DNA from: Ascidiaceihabitans sp.
GTDB taxonomy: Bacteria; Pseudomonadota; Alphaproteobacteria; Rhodobacterales; Rhodobacteraceae
DNA: 60,847 nucleotides
Assembly: GCA_028825475.1 (NCBI GenBank)
Contig: JAPKAB010000015.1
Span: 1 to 60,847 of the forward strand
Direction: 5' to 3'
Positions 10,200 through 19,655 of the stretch are shown piece after piece. The notes beneath the pieces are model-generated. The model saw only the letters and a list, made by a program, of their open reading frames with translations. It was not told the DNA's origin and ran no database searches. Position 1 is the stretch's first letter. Each line of letters opens with the position of its first letter. The translations under genes and the position numbers were made by a program.

Positions 10200-11306
10200 A
10201 TGACAACTGGGTTTTACTGGGACGAACGCACATTCTGGCACGGCGGCGGCAACTATGCTTTTACACAGCCCCTTGGCGGATTGATCCAACCCCTTGCTGC
10301 TGGTGGAATACCTGAAAGCCCTGAAACCAAACGCCGTCTAAAAAACTTGATGGACGTCACAGGGTTGACCCAAGAGTTAGAACTACGCACTGCGCCTGAA
10401 ACCAGCAAAGAAGATCTGCTGCGCGTTCATCCAGAAAGCTATCTAGATGACTTCAAAGCGTTGTCAGATGCACATGGCGGTGAAATGGGACCTAACGCTC
10501 CCTTTGCCAAAGGTGGTTACGAAATTGCGGCCCTTTCCGCAGGCCTATGTGCCTCAGCTGTCGAGGCTGTCTTAGTTGGTGAGATCGACAATGCTTATTC
10601 CCTGTCACGCCCCCCTGGCCATCATTGCCTACCAGATCAGCCAAACGGGTTCTGCCTGATGGCGAATATTGCAATTGCAATTGAAGCAGCCAAGGCCAAA
10701 GGATTGGCTGGTCGCGTTGCTGTCTTGGACTGGGACGTGCACCACGGCAACGGCACAGAAGCGATTTTTTATGACCGCGATGACGTGCTAAGCATTAGCA
10801 TTCATCAGGAACACAACTACCCGCTCGACACGGGCGACATTGAAGACCGCGGACAAGGTGATGGTGTTGGCTATAATCTCAACGTGCCCTTACCTGCAGG
10901 TGCAGGTCACTCTGCCTATCTTCATGCAATGGACCGCATCGTGGTTCCCGCGATCGAAGCCTACAATCCTGACATCATTATTGTTGCCTGTGGGTATGAT
11001 GCGGCTGTGATTGATCCACTTTCCACGATGCTGGCAACGGCGGATACTTTCCGCCAATTGACGCTGAAAATTATGGAAGTCGCCGACAAAGTATGTGACG
11101 GTAAATTGGTCCTCAACCACGAGGGTGGCTATTCCGAAGTCTACGTTCCCTTCTGCGGCCATGCGACGTTAGAGGCATTGTCTGGCAGTTCAATCACAGC
11201 GCCTGATCCCTTCCAACGTGCCTTTGCCTGTCGCCAACCAGGTGAACGCCTTGAGGCGTTTCTGATATCAGAGATCAATAGGATGGCAGACATTCTAGAA
11301 CTATAA
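10200..11306 (+). CDS. Class II histone deacetylase-like / acetylpolyamine amidohydrolase
   Basis: This 368-residue protein belongs to the zinc-dependent HDAC-like deacetylase superfamily. It shows RPPGHH (about residue 138), the zinc ligands in DWDVHHGNGTE (about 176) and GYDAAVIDPLS (about 263), and the late catalytic region LNHEGGYSEVY. Bacterial members remove acetyl groups from polyamines or other small amines, and some act on proteins; the substrate here is not known. It stands alone between trpS and a nitroreductase gene. Confidence 0.9.
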   Translation: MTTGFYWDERTFWHGGGNYAFTQPLGGLIQPLAAGGIPESPETKRRLKNLMDVTGLTQELELRTAPETSKEDLLRVHPESYLDDFKALSDAHGGEMGPNAPFAKGGYEIAALSAGLCASAVEAVLVGEIDNAYSLSRPPGHHCLPDQPNGFCLMANIAIAIEAAKAKGLAGRVAVLDWDVHHGNGTEAIFYDRDDVLSISIHQEHNYPLDTGDIEDRGQGDGVGYNLNVPLPAGAGHSAYLHAMDRIVVPAIEAYNPDIIIVACGYDAAVIDPLSTMLATADTFRQLTLKIMEVADKVCDGKLVLNHEGGYSEVYVPFCGHATLEALSGSSITAPDPFQRAFACRQPGERLEAFLISEINRMADILEL

Positions 11307-11372
11307 TCTGACGGCACTTGAAAGTGGGCCCTAACGGCCAAACATGTTAACAAAGTTATTGATAGGTCCCAA

Positions 11373-11951
11373 ATGCCCACGCCCAATCCAGATGCCCTAC
11401 ATTTTCTACAAACGCGCCGATCTCGCCCCGCTAAAACACTATCCATGCCTGTTCCGGATCGGTCTGAGGTAGAGCAATTGCTCACCACTGCTGCTCGTAC
11501 ACCCGATCATGGAAAGCTAGAGCCCTGGCGCTTTATTGTTATCGAAAAGGCTGCAATGCCGCGCATGGCAAAAATCGCCGAAGCGCGAGGTAAGGCGCTT
11601 GGTTTGGACAGCGAGCAAGTCAAAAAGGGGCGTGGTCAATTTGATCTTGGCCACTTGGCGGTCGCTGTAATCGAAGTGCACAAGCCATCCGCAAAGGTGC
11701 CTGAATTGGAACAAACCTATTCTGCTGGCGCTGTTTGCTTGGCTTTGCTAAATGCAGCCCTTGCTGCAGGGTGGGGTGCCAATTGGCTTAGCGGCTGGGT
11801 CAGCCATGATCGCGCATTTATGACCGACGCACTGGGTTTAGAATCGTATGAACGCATCGCTGGCTTCATCCACATTGCGACGGAAACCACAGCACCACCA
11901 GAACGCCCACGACCTGACGTTGGCGCAATGACATCATGGATTAACAAATGA
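11373..11951 (+). CDS. Nitroreductase-family FMN oxidoreductase
   Basis: The 192-residue length and an N-terminal RRSRPAKTL segment (FMN phosphate binding) with TAARTPDHGKLEPWRFIVIE fit the small YdjA-like nitroreductases. These flavoproteins reduce nitro or quinone compounds with NAD(P)H. The natural substrate is unknown. Its stop overlaps the start of the next gene by 4 bases (ATGA), so the two are translationally coupled. Confidence 0.88.
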   Translation: MPTPNPDALHFLQTRRSRPAKTLSMPVPDRSEVEQLLTTAARTPDHGKLEPWRFIVIEKAAMPRMAKIAEARGKALGLDSEQVKKGRGQFDLGHLAVAVIEVHKPSAKVPELEQTYSAGAVCLALLNAALAAGWGANWLSGWVSHDRAFMTDALGLESYERIAGFIHIATETTAPPERPRPDVGAMTSWINK

Positions 11952-12643
11952 TCTTATCCAGCTTCTTTGCCGCCTTGGGGCAGATGGGTGATCCGCGGTT
12001 TCGACACGTCCTGATTAAGGGGATTGGGCTGACAATTGCGCTGTTGATCATTGCAACCACCAGCTTTGTTTTACTAATTAACTACATTACGGGCGAGTCT
12101 GCCTTCTTCCAATTCTTGGGAAGTGTGCGCTGGATTTCTGACCTCATCAGCTGGGGGTCATTTTTGCTGATTTCGTTCTTGTCCATCTTTTTGATGGTAC
12201 CCGTTGCTTCAGCAATCACATCACTATTTCTGGACGAGGTCGCACAGGCCGTTGAGGACAAACACTATCCCCACCTCCTAAAGGTCCGCTCTGCTCCATT
12301 TGGTGAAGCGTTGCGGGACACAGTAAACTTCTTAGGCGTATTGGTGGGGGCCAATTTCCTAGCCCTGTTTTTGTATGTCCTACTCCCATTCGCTGCACCG
12401 TTAATCTTTTGGGCACTGAACGGGTTCTTATTGGGCCGCGAATATTTCACCTTGGCCGCGATGCGCCGTGTCGGGCGCAGTCAAGCTAAGGCCATGCGTA
12501 AACAACACAGAGGAACTATTTGGGTGGCAGGAATTTTGATGGCGATGCCGCTGTCTATCCCTCTGCTCAACCTGATTATTCCAATCTTAGGTGCAGCGAC
12601 CTTTACCCATCTGTATCACCGTATTTCAGCGTATCGAGCTTAA
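11948..12643 (+). CDS. EI24/CysZ-like integral membrane protein
   Basis: This 231-residue protein has several hydrophobic helices and the EI24 domain pattern, with a central loop VASAITSLFLDEVAQAVEDKHYP and a later FLLGREYFTLAAMRR segment. CysZ members of this family transport sulfate, but many alphaproteobacterial homologues are uncharacterised, so transport is only a possibility. Its 3' end overlaps the convergent DUF1467 gene by 41 bases. Confidence 0.85.
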   Translation: MILSSFFAALGQMGDPRFRHVLIKGIGLTIALLIIATTSFVLLINYITGESAFFQFLGSVRWISDLISWGSFLLISFLSIFLMVPVASAITSLFLDEVAQAVEDKHYPHLLKVRSAPFGEALRDTVNFLGVLVGANFLALFLYVLLPFAAPLIFWALNGFLLGREYFTLAAMRRVGRSQAKAMRKQHRGTIWVAGILMAMPLSIPLLNLIIPILGAATFTHLYHRISAYRA

Positions 12644-12893
12644 AGAACTCCATCTCGCTGATCTGTACTTTTTCAGACAAGATGATCGCTGAAATGATAC
12701 CCCATGCAACCAAGGCGATAGCCGTTGTGATGATCGCCTTTTTAGGCAGATTGTGCACCTGAGGAGAACCCGCGTGTGTGCCCGGTTCAACCACGCCCAC
12801 GTCACCTTGCGTTTTCACCTTAAAGGGCAACACAATCAAAAAAGTCATCCACCAAATGACAGCCAGTAGTACTAATGCTGAAGTAATACCCAT
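12603..12893 (-). CDS. DUF1467 family membrane protein
   Basis: This 96-residue protein has two hydrophobic segments (residues about 5-25 and 52-72) separated by a loop containing FKVKTQGDVGVVEPGTHAG, which I recognise as the DUF1467 pattern. Function is unknown. It lies 3 bases downstream of the methylmalonyl-CoA epimerase gene and probably shares its transcript. Confidence 0.85.
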   Translation of the reverse strand: MGITSALVLLAVIWWMTFLIVLPFKVKTQGDVGVVEPGTHAGSPQVHNLPKKAIITTAIALVAWGIISAIILSEKVQISEMEFFKLDTLKYGDTDG

Positions 12894-12896
12894 GAT

Positions 12897-13301
12897 TTAC
12901 ACCTGCTCCAATTCTACAAGACAGCCGTTAAAGTCCCTGGGGTGCAGGAATAAAACTGGTTTTCCATGCGCCCCAATTTTTGGCTCGCCGTTCCCTAGAA
13001 CTCGCGCACCTGTTTCAACAAGGTGATCACGCGCTTGGATGATGTCATCGACCTCATAGCAAACGTGATGCATTCCACCCGCGGGGTTCTTTTCCAGAAA
13101 ACTAGTGATCGGGCTGTTTTCGCCCAATGGATATAGCAGCTCAATCTTTGTGTTCGGCAGTTCAATGAACACAACAGTCACACCGTGATCCGGTTCGTCT
13201 TGCGGTTCGCCCACTTTAGCGCCCAGCGCATTGCGGTATTGATCTGCTGCGGCCTCAAGATCAGGCACGGCAATAGCAAGGTGGTTCAATCTACCAATCA
13301 T
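12897..13301 (-). CDS. mce: Methylmalonyl-CoA epimerase
   Basis: This vicinal-oxygen-chelate (VOC) protein of 134 residues interconverts methylmalonyl-CoA epimers in propionyl-CoA assimilation. It starts with IGRLNHLAIAVPDLEAA, has the central GGMHHVCYEVDDI and ends with LHPRDFNGCLVELEQV, giving the expected metal ligands His, His and Glu. I chose the second Met (13301) because homologues begin there; the frame extends 4 codons further. Confidence 0.93.
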   Translation of the reverse strand: MIGRLNHLAIAVPDLEAAADQYRNALGAKVGEPQDEPDHGVTVVFIELPNTKIELLYPLGENSPITSFLEKNPAGGMHHVCYEVDDIIQARDHLVETGARVLGNGEPKIGAHGKPVLFLHPRDFNGCLVELEQV

Positions 13302-13460
13302 GGCTTCCCTCAAAGTAAGACGCGTTGCAGCTTTATGCGGCCCATACGCAACAAGAGCAAGCGACGCACCGACGCACCCCTATTTGACACCTAGAATTAA
13401 CGGGCTGTTAGCCAAGCTTGCGTAGCTTCTGAGTCGAAGTAGATTTAATGAGGTAGGACC

Positions 13461-14180
13461 ATGGATACGATCGACCCTTTCAGCCCAAACTTGCCTGCCC
13501 CAACTGCAAACCGCCCCCTATTGGGGCTTACAGTTTTAGTAATCGAAGACAGCAAGTTTGCTTGTGAAGCGATCCGTTTGCTTTGCCTTCGGAGTGGTGC
13601 ACGTATTCGACGTGCAGACAGTTTGCGATCTGCACGACGGCACTTGCAGGTGTATCGCCCATCGGTCGCGATTGTTGATCTGGGTTTGCCTGATGGCAAT
13701 GGTGAGGACCTTATCAAAGACCTTGTTGAGGATACCCCGCGGCCATTAATCGTGCTGGGAACCTCAGGCGACCCGCATTCAAGAGATACGGCTATGACGG
13801 CAGGTGCCGACGGGTTCCTTGCGAAACCGATCACATCGCTTGCCGCATTTCAGGAAGCCATTTTGGCGAACCTACCAGTAGATCGCCATCCGCATGGGCC
13901 ACGGATTGTAACGGATGAAACTGTCATTCCAGACCCAATCGCTTACCAAGATGACATGGCGCATGTGGCGGATGTCCTTGAAGACAGTAAGGACAATCGA
14001 ACGCTCGATTATGTTGCCCAGTTTCTAGGAGGCGTCGCACGCAGCGCCAAAGACCACAACATGCTTAAGGCCTCTGAAGCACTTGCTGCGAGACGAGATG
14101 CTAGTGAACCAACGTCTTCGGAAACAGCGCGAATTATCGGACTAATCCAGCAACGCCTGACTGAAAGAATTGCCATTTGA
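13461..14180 (+). CDS. Response regulator with receiver domain
   Basis: The first ~125 residues form a CheY-like receiver domain: acidic pocket VIEDSKFA, phosphoacceptor Asp in VAIVDLGLPDGNGEDL (about residue 74) and Lys in GFLAKPI. The remaining ~110 residues are alpha-helical (SKDNRTLDYVAQFLGGVARSAKDHNM) with no DNA-binding motif I recognise, so it may signal through protein interaction. No histidine kinase gene is adjacent. Confidence 0.85.
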   Translation: MDTIDPFSPNLPAPTANRPLLGLTVLVIEDSKFACEAIRLLCLRSGARIRRADSLRSARRHLQVYRPSVAIVDLGLPDGNGEDLIKDLVEDTPRPLIVLGTSGDPHSRDTAMTAGADGFLAKPITSLAAFQEAILANLPVDRHPHGPRIVTDETVIPDPIAYQDDMAHVADVLEDSKDNRTLDYVAQFLGGVARSAKDHNMLKASEALAARRDASEPTSSETARIIGLIQQRLTERIAI

Positions 14181-14187
14181 AAAGGAT

Positions 14188-14919
14188 CTAAAGTGACGGA
14201 TCACTGTTGGGCCGAACCAATCGCGTCAAATCGCTTAAACGTTCATTCTGCCGACCATTCACATCAAAGTTGGACGAATCCAACCACGCCCTAAACGCCT
14301 CCTTCAGCGCGGGCCACTCACTATCTATTGTTGCAAACCATGCCGTATCACGATTGCGACCTTTGACAATTGCAGCTTGGCGAAACACGCCTTCATAGCT
14401 CATACCCAAACGCTGTGCAGCGCGCCGTGACGGTATGTTGGCTGCGTTACACTTCCACTCATAACGACGGTACCCGGCCTCAAAGGCCCATTGCATCATA
14501 AGGCACATCGCTTCGGTCGCTGCAGGCGTCCGCTGAAGCGCAGGACTCATATTTATATGGCCGACTTCAATTGTTCCAGCTCCAGGCGAAATTCGTAAGA
14601 AACTTGCGACCCCCTCAAAGGCACCAGTGTGCAAATTCTTTATCGCAAAGAACACTGTATCTGTTAGTGCAGCGACTTCTTTGACCCAGCGATGATACTG
14701 GGCTGATGACGAGAATGGACCGTATGGCATGTAATCCCAAACTTGATCGTGGCCTTCAAAAACACGGAATAAAAGGGCTGCGTGTTTTTCCGCATCTAGC
14801 CGCTCAAGCTGGCAATAATTACCCGTCAACACATCCTTATTTGGATACGGTGGTACGGACCAGTTTTCGACGACGGGGCCAACAATGGCAGGGGTTTGAT
14901 CAGAGCGTGTCATACTCAA
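14188..14919 (-). CDS. GNAT N-acetyltransferase, RimJ/RimL-like
   Basis: This 243-residue protein has a GNAT fold of the RimJ/RimL type: the GTIEVGHINMSPALQRTPAATEA region (acetyl-CoA binding strand and loop) and the C-terminal AQRLGMSYEGVFRQA typical of this group. Substrate could be a protein N-terminus or a small molecule. It follows aspS on the same strand but is separated from it by a terminator-like hairpin. Confidence 0.88.
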   Translation of the reverse strand: MSMTRSDQTPAIVGPVVENWSVPPYPNKDVLTGNYCQLERLDAEKHAALLFRVFEGHDQVWDYMPYGPFSSSAQYHRWVKEVAALTDTVFFAIKNLHTGAFEGVASFLRISPGAGTIEVGHINMSPALQRTPAATEAMCLMMQWAFEAGYRRYEWKCNAANIPSRRAAQRLGMSYEGVFRQAAIVKGRNRDTAWFATIDSEWPALKEAFRAWLDSSNFDVNGRQNERLSDLTRLVRPNSDPSL

Positions 14920-14989
14920 ACATTAGGCTGTTTTCCACCACAGTCCAATCCCTAGTTGCGGCGCAAAAAAACGGAATAAGTGAGCAACA

Positions 14990-15024
14990 AAAAAGGGCGG
15001 GTAGCTTTCACACCACACCGCCCT
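14990..15024 (-). terminator. Rho-independent terminator after aspS
   Basis: On the minus strand a ccgccct/agggcgg hairpin (7-base stem, 17-base loop) is followed directly by a run of six T. It lies about 20 bases past the aspS stop. Confidence 0.7.
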
Positions 15025-15042
15025 CAAATTTGTATTTTGAAC

Positions 15043-16893
15043 TTAGTCCTGCGGGATAACGCGCAAGCCCAGCTCCATCAGCTGATCAGCCATCGGTTCA
15101 GACGGTGCCGACATCATCAAGTCCTCAGCACGTTGGTTCATTGGGAACAAAATAACTTCACGGATGTTCGCCTCATCCGCCAACAACATCACGATGCGGT
15201 CGATCCCAGCAGCACAACCACCGTGAGGCGGAGCACCGTATTGAAATGCGTTGACCATACCGCCAAAGCGTTTCTCAACTTCTTCTTTGCCGTAACCAGC
15301 AATTTCAAATGCTTTGAACATAATCTCTGGTTTGTGGTTCCGGATCGCGCCAGACACCAATTCGTAACCGTTGCACGCAAGGTCATACTGATAGCCCAAG
15401 ACTTCCAATGGATCGCCTAGCAGCGCGTCCATCCCACCTTGTGGCATCGAAAACGGGTTGTGTTCAAAATCGATCTTACCGGTTTCTTCGTCTTTTTCGT
15501 AGATCGGGAAGTCAACGACCCACGCAAAGGCAAAGCGGTTCTTGTCGGTTAAACCCAGTTCTTCGCCGATCACGTTACGGGCACGACCTGCTACGCCTTC
15601 AAAGGCTTTAGGCTTGCCGCCCAAGAAGAATGCAGCATCCCCGACATCAAGCCCAAGCTGTTGGCGGATCGCTTCAGTGCGCTCTGGGCCAATGTTTTTC
15701 GCAAGTGGTCCAGCGGCTTCCATGCCACCTTCAACTTCACCAGATTTTAATTTGGTTTGCGCTTCTTTCACCGAAATACCCATTTCTTGGGCAACAGCAT
15801 CTGCTGTTTTTTCACGCCAGAAGATGTAGCCCATGCCAGGCAGGCCTTCTTTTTGCGCGAAGGCATTCATACGGTCACAGAACTTGCGGCTGCCACCTTT
15901 TGGCGCAGGAATGGCGCGAATTTGTGTGCCATCTTGTTCTAACAGCTTGGCGAAGATCGCAAAACCAGAGCCTGCAAAGTGCTCGGACACAATTTGCATT
16001 TTGATTGGATTGCGAAGGTCAGGTTTATCAGAGCCATACCAAAGAGCCGCATCTTTATAAGAAATCTGCGTCCAATCACGGTCAACATTCCGACCGCCAC
16101 CAAATTCTTCAAACACGCCAGCGATTACAGGTTCGATTGTGTCAAACACGTCTTGCTGCGTGACAAAACTCATCTCAAGGTCAAGCTGGTAGAAATCTGT
16201 AGGCGAGCGATCCGCACGTGGATCTTCATCGCGGAAACACGGTGCAATCTGGAAGTATTTATCAAAGCCAGAAACCATCAACAACTGTTTGAATTGCTGA
16301 GGAGCCTGCGGCAAAGCGTAAAACTTACCCGGGTGCAGACGTGAAGGCACCAAGAAATCGCGTGCACCTTCGGGTGAAGATGCTGTGATGATTGGCGTTT
16401 GAAACTCTTTGAAGCTCTTGTCCCACATACGTTTGCGGATAGACGTGACAACATCAGAACGCATGATCATATTCTTCTGCATTTTCTCGCGACGCAGATC
16501 AAGGTAGCGATATTTCAGGCGTGTTTCTTCTGGGTATTCTTGATCACCGAAAACCATGAGCGGCAATTCAGATGATGCACCCAAGACTTCAAGGTCACGC
16601 ACAAACACTTCGATTTCGCCAGTTGGGATTTTGGCATTCACCAACTCAGCATCACGCGCTTTAACTGTGCCATCGATGCGGATGCACCATTCAGAACGTA
16701 CCTTTTCAAGCTCAGCAAACACTGGGCTATCTGGATCGCACAACACTTGGGTGATTCCGTAGTGATCGCGAAGGTCGATGAACAAAATGCCACCGTGGTC
16801 GCGGACGCGGTGAACCCAACCAGAAAGGCGGATGTTATCCCCAACATCAAGTGCTGTCAGGTCTGCGCAGGTATGGCTACGGTATTCGTGCAT
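15043..16893 (-). CDS. aspS: Aspartyl-tRNA synthetase
   Basis: This is a bacterial-type class II synthetase with an N-terminal OB-fold ([18 protein letters not shown] onward), motif 2 [19 protein letters not shown] (about residue 221), a GAD insertion domain, and motif 3 [14 protein letters not shown] near the C-terminus. At 616 residues it is slightly longer than E. coli AspRS. Whether it is discriminating or also charges tRNA-Asn was not determined. Decayed gene fragments lie upstream. Confidence 0.97.
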   Translation of the reverse strand: MHEYRSHTCADLTALDVGDNIRLSGWVHRVRDHGGILFIDLRDHYGITQVLCDPDSPVFAELEKVRSEWCIRIDGTVKARDAELVNAKIPTGEIEVFVRDLEVLGASSELPLMVFGDQEYPEETRLKYRYLDLRREKMQKNMIMRSDVVTSIRKRMWDKSFKEFQTPIITASSPEGARDFLVPSRLHPGKFYALPQAPQQFKQLLMVSGFDKYFQIAPCFRDEDPRADRSPTDFYQLDLEMSFVTQQDVFDTIEPVIAGVFEEFGGGRNVDRDWTQISYKDAALWYGSDKPDLRNPIKMQIVSEHFAGSGFAIFAKLLEQDGTQIRAIPAPKGGSRKFCDRMNAFAQKEGLPGMGYIFWREKTADAVAQEMGISVKEAQTKLKSGEVEGGMEAAGPLAKNIGPERTEAIRQQLGLDVGDAAFFLGGKPKAFEGVAGRARNVIGEELGLTDKNRFAFAWVVDFPIYEKDEETGKIDFEHNPFSMPQGGMDALLGDPLEVLGYQYDLACNGYELVSGAIRNHKPEIMFKAFEIAGYGKEEVEKRFGGMVNAFQYGAPPHGGCAAGIDRIVMLLADEANIREVILFPMNQRAEDLMMSAPSEPMADQLMELGLRVIPQD

Positions 16894-17008
16894 GGGATGG
16901 TCCCCTCTGTGGGCGAAAAACTTTGGGCAGATACACCGCTCGGCGGCTCAGAAGTCAAGACGAATGGGCAAATCCGGCGCGAAATAACGACCATATTTAC
17001 TTTATTTC

Positions 17009-17260
17009 TCAGAAGAACACCTCTTCGAGCAACATGTCACCAAGTTCTTCAAACGGTTCAAGTTCAACATCAATCTCCGTCACCTTTGGGTTTAACCAGT
17101 TTCCCTTTGAAAACAAACCCGCTGAAGCAAGTTGCACGCTGGTCTTTTCAACGCGGATAAGAGGGATTACTTCGTTCATGGCAACAGGCTCACTTTCAGG
17201 GAGCCAGAACCGTTTACAGCAATCACTATTTACAGGGTCGATTTGCGCAAATCGACGGAA
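17009..17260 (-). pseudogene. Orphan C-terminal gene fragment (unknown family)
   Basis: An 83-codon open frame, closed by a stop on each side, reads as natural protein (LIRVEKTSVQLASAGLFSKG, then acidic EIDVELEPFEELGDMLLEEVFF). The only ATG inside is at 17179, leaving 56 residues, so it looks like the tail of a lost gene. I do not recognise the family. Confidence 0.4.
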
Positions 17261-17406
17261 TTATTAATGAAGCTCCACGTATTTCTTGCCAGGCCGCAAA
17301 AAATAAAATTGCAAATTTGGTGTCAGAACCAGCGACAAATACTGCGAGATGAAGGATTAAATTGTCACTCGATACAATTAAGCTAGCTACTTTTATAGTG
17401 CGCCAG

Positions 17407-17547
17407 CTAGAACTTCAGGTCATGAGTTTGTGGGCTAAACGTCTCAAACCCTTCGGCCTTTGAGCACTCTTCAATGTGTTCTCCGAACAAGAAACGACCA
17501 CTTTTGCTGGAAACTTTACTCCTGGCTATATACAGCCTTTCAGGACC
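17407..17547 (-). pseudogene. Remnant of a glycosyltransferase family 61 gene
   Basis: The frame encodes GPERLYIARSKVSSKSGR followed by EECSKAEGFETFSPQT, which matches the conserved R-x-YIsRs...R...GFe..P stretch of GT61 (capsule-type) glycosyltransferases. Nothing of the family continues on either side, so it is a short decayed fragment. The open frame runs on to 17649, but beyond 17547 it competes with a plus-strand remnant. Confidence 0.5.
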
Positions 17548-17549
17548 CA

Positions 17550-17822
17550 ACACTTTTGTTCGATCGCGACGTTTCGACACACCTTGATCGCCTTGGGTCC
17601 TCAGAGAAATATTGGGCAAATGCCAGCCGCATTGGCTAGACTGATACATCTGGCGTTAGTTTATCCAAAGCAGCACAGGAAATGTATGATTATTTTGAGT
17701 CAGACCCGATCCTGAAAGAACTGCACGAAGAGTCTTTTGATATTCGCGAGAAGCAGCTTGCTCACATTCTCACTAGAGAGGGCGGTGTGACGCTGGCAAA
17801 GGCAATCGGTTACTACGATTAA
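17550..17822 (+). pseudogene. Remnant of a GT2/GT92-like glycosyltransferase C-terminus
   Basis: One frame reads through to a TAA at 17820-17822 with a single internal TAG at 17637. The text KYWANASRIG, a later DPILKELHEESFDIREKQL and the ending IGYYD align by eye with DYWALQDRNEVLD and DPVLSKLHYDAIDRVEARL of the neighbouring gene at 17832-19634. It therefore appears to be the 3' end of a paralogue, convergent with that gene. Its 5' end is missing. Confidence 0.55.
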
Positions 17823-17831
17823 TCAGGCCAC

Positions 17832-19634
17832 TTAAACTTTTGGTTTGCGATCCAAAATGATGACCTCGGGAATTGTCAGATCATCATTTTGGACCAACGC
17901 AGATTGCTGCCTCTTGTTTGAAGCCACATGGAATGCTCTTGCTGCGTTCCCAATCAATGCGATCCGTTTCACTGTTCCAAAATTGACCTTTTGCAAAACG
18001 CCATCGGCAACTACATCATCATAGTTAATGCGAACAGCATCGGGTTTGAACCCAGCGATCAATGCATCAATCGCTGCTACAGTCGCTTGAGGGTCGTTTT
18101 TAAAGATCACTCGCTCGTTTGACTGCTCAAACCGGCCACCAAAATCTAAGGCGTTTCGCTTCAAAATACTATCCGCAATAACACGTCTCGAAGCATTATC
18201 TTCTTGTGCAAGGACGTGCGCACCCTCGTGTAATTTGCACGCGTACATCGACAAGAAATCCACACCTGATCCTAAGTCCAAAAGGCGTTCGCCATTTTGA
18301 ACAACCCGCTCAGTCAGACGGGCCAGCTTGCGTTGATATTTTCCACGCATAACCATGTCCAACATCGACGGTGCAAAAACCCTAACATCAGCGGGAATTT
18401 CGATACCGTGATTGGAAACCCAATCAACCGCAGACTCTACCGAAATGTCGATTTCCCCCACTACAAAGCCGTCGCCACCTTCAGATGTGTCGCGGAATTC
18501 TGGGGATGGTTTGGTACGGCGTTCTTCGATCGGACGATCAGAGTTTTCCTTTTCAACGCGCGACATCAGCGCTTTGATTTCTTCTGGATTCCGTGCTTTA
18601 GGTGGCTTTGCTTCAACTTGTGTAATTGGAATCTTACCCGCTTCGATCAAGCCCGACTTGAGTTCTTCATAGGCTTCCGTCTTGCGGTATTCATCAAGTC
18701 GCGCCTCGACACGATCAATCGCATCATAGTGCAGCTTGGACAAAACAGGATCCGTCAGCAGCTCATCCACAATCGCCTGACGGCGTTCTTTGTAACGTAG
18801 AACTTTGTCATCCAGAACCTCGTTTCGGTCCTGCAATGCCCAGTAGTCTGAGTTGTATTTATCTTTTTTATTATTAACGTTCCCACGAAATTTACGGATC
18901 GCATAGCTGTCTACGGACTTAACTGCATAGTGATTCAACTGCGCCCATTGATAGCCAACTGTGCGGCGAATAGAACGCCACCCACGGAACTTAAAGTAAT
19001 CTTCCATCGGCAAACCAGAACCGTTCAACCACTTCACCGTATCCGGAAAATCTGTCTCTAAATGGCGGTTCTTGATCGAGGGACGGTGAATTCCAAGCTT
19101 CCAATGCTCATGGTCAAATTTGAAAAAGGTCTTCACACCCCAGCCTTTGTTCCAAGTCGGAGGGGCGGCATACAGGTACTGCTCAGTCACCGGTTCACGG
19201 CTCCAGTCGACAACATTACCAGACCCGAATATCCGCCATGTTATAACGATGCCATTAGCATCCCCAGCAGCATCCAGCATCGGGTCTAACGTTCCATCTC
19301 CATAGTTGATGCATAGAAATTCATCCGCATCGAACATCAAAACCCAGTCCGCATCGCGCACTATTGGTTCGGCTTGGGCGTGTTTCATCGCAGAGGGTTG
19401 CGGCTTAACACCTTCGGGTATGTCATTGCGACGATGGTAACCTAATCCCAATTCCTCAAGACGGATAAGCATATCATCCGTGCCGTCAGAACAATCATTG
19501 GTGTAGACAAGGATTTTGGTGAACCCCACCGCAAGATGATGGGCGTACCACTCCAACAGGAATGGTGCCTCATCTTTCATCATCGAAATCGCCAGCAAGT
19601 TTCCGTGCGGGCTTTTATGCGGCTTAAGGTTCAT
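17832..19634 (-). CDS. Glycosyltransferase (GT2/GT92-like) fused to a methyltransferase-like domain
   Basis: This 600-residue protein has two parts. Residues ~10-330 form a GT-A glycosyltransferase of the family that starts MMKDEAPFLLEWYAHHLAVG, with the sugar-nucleotide DxD motif as FDADEFL (about residue 103) and LNHYAVKS (about 248). A charged linker (~340-400) leads to a ~190-residue C-terminal domain with a SAM-binding-like motif GERLLDLGSGVDFLSMYAC, resembling FkbM-type methyltransferases. It may glycosylate and methylate a surface polysaccharide or glycan; that is inference. It lies 21 bases downstream of a GT32-like gene, probably in one transcript. Confidence 0.8.
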   Translation of the reverse strand: MNLKPHKSPHGNLLAISMMKDEAPFLLEWYAHHLAVGFTKILVYTNDCSDGTDDMLIRLEELGLGYHRRNDIPEGVKPQPSAMKHAQAEPIVRDADWVLMFDADEFLCINYGDGTLDPMLDAAGDANGIVITWRIFGSGNVVDWSREPVTEQYLYAAPPTWNKGWGVKTFFKFDHEHWKLGIHRPSIKNRHLETDFPDTVKWLNGSGLPMEDYFKFRGWRSIRRTVGYQWAQLNHYAVKSVDSYAIRKFRGNVNNKKDKYNSDYWALQDRNEVLDDKVLRYKERRQAIVDELLTDPVLSKLHYDAIDRVEARLDEYRKTEAYEELKSGLIEAGKIPITQVEAKPPKARNPEEIKALMSRVEKENSDRPIEERRTKPSPEFRDTSEGGDGFVVGEIDISVESAVDWVSNHGIEIPADVRVFAPSMLDMVMRGKYQRKLARLTERVVQNGERLLDLGSGVDFLSMYACKLHEGAHVLAQEDNASRRVIADSILKRNALDFGGRFEQSNERVIFKNDPQATVAAIDALIAGFKPDAVRINYDDVVADGVLQKVNFGTVKRIALIGNAARAFHVASNKRQQSALVQNDDLTIPEVIILDRKPKV

Positions 19635-19655
19635 TTGAACGTTCTATCCGGCGAC

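Noticed and set aside
11343..11353. aacatgttaac near the nitroreductase gene as a fourth HpaR site
   Set aside because: Only an 8-base palindrome (aacatgtt) is present, the flanks do not match, and the gene context is unrelated.
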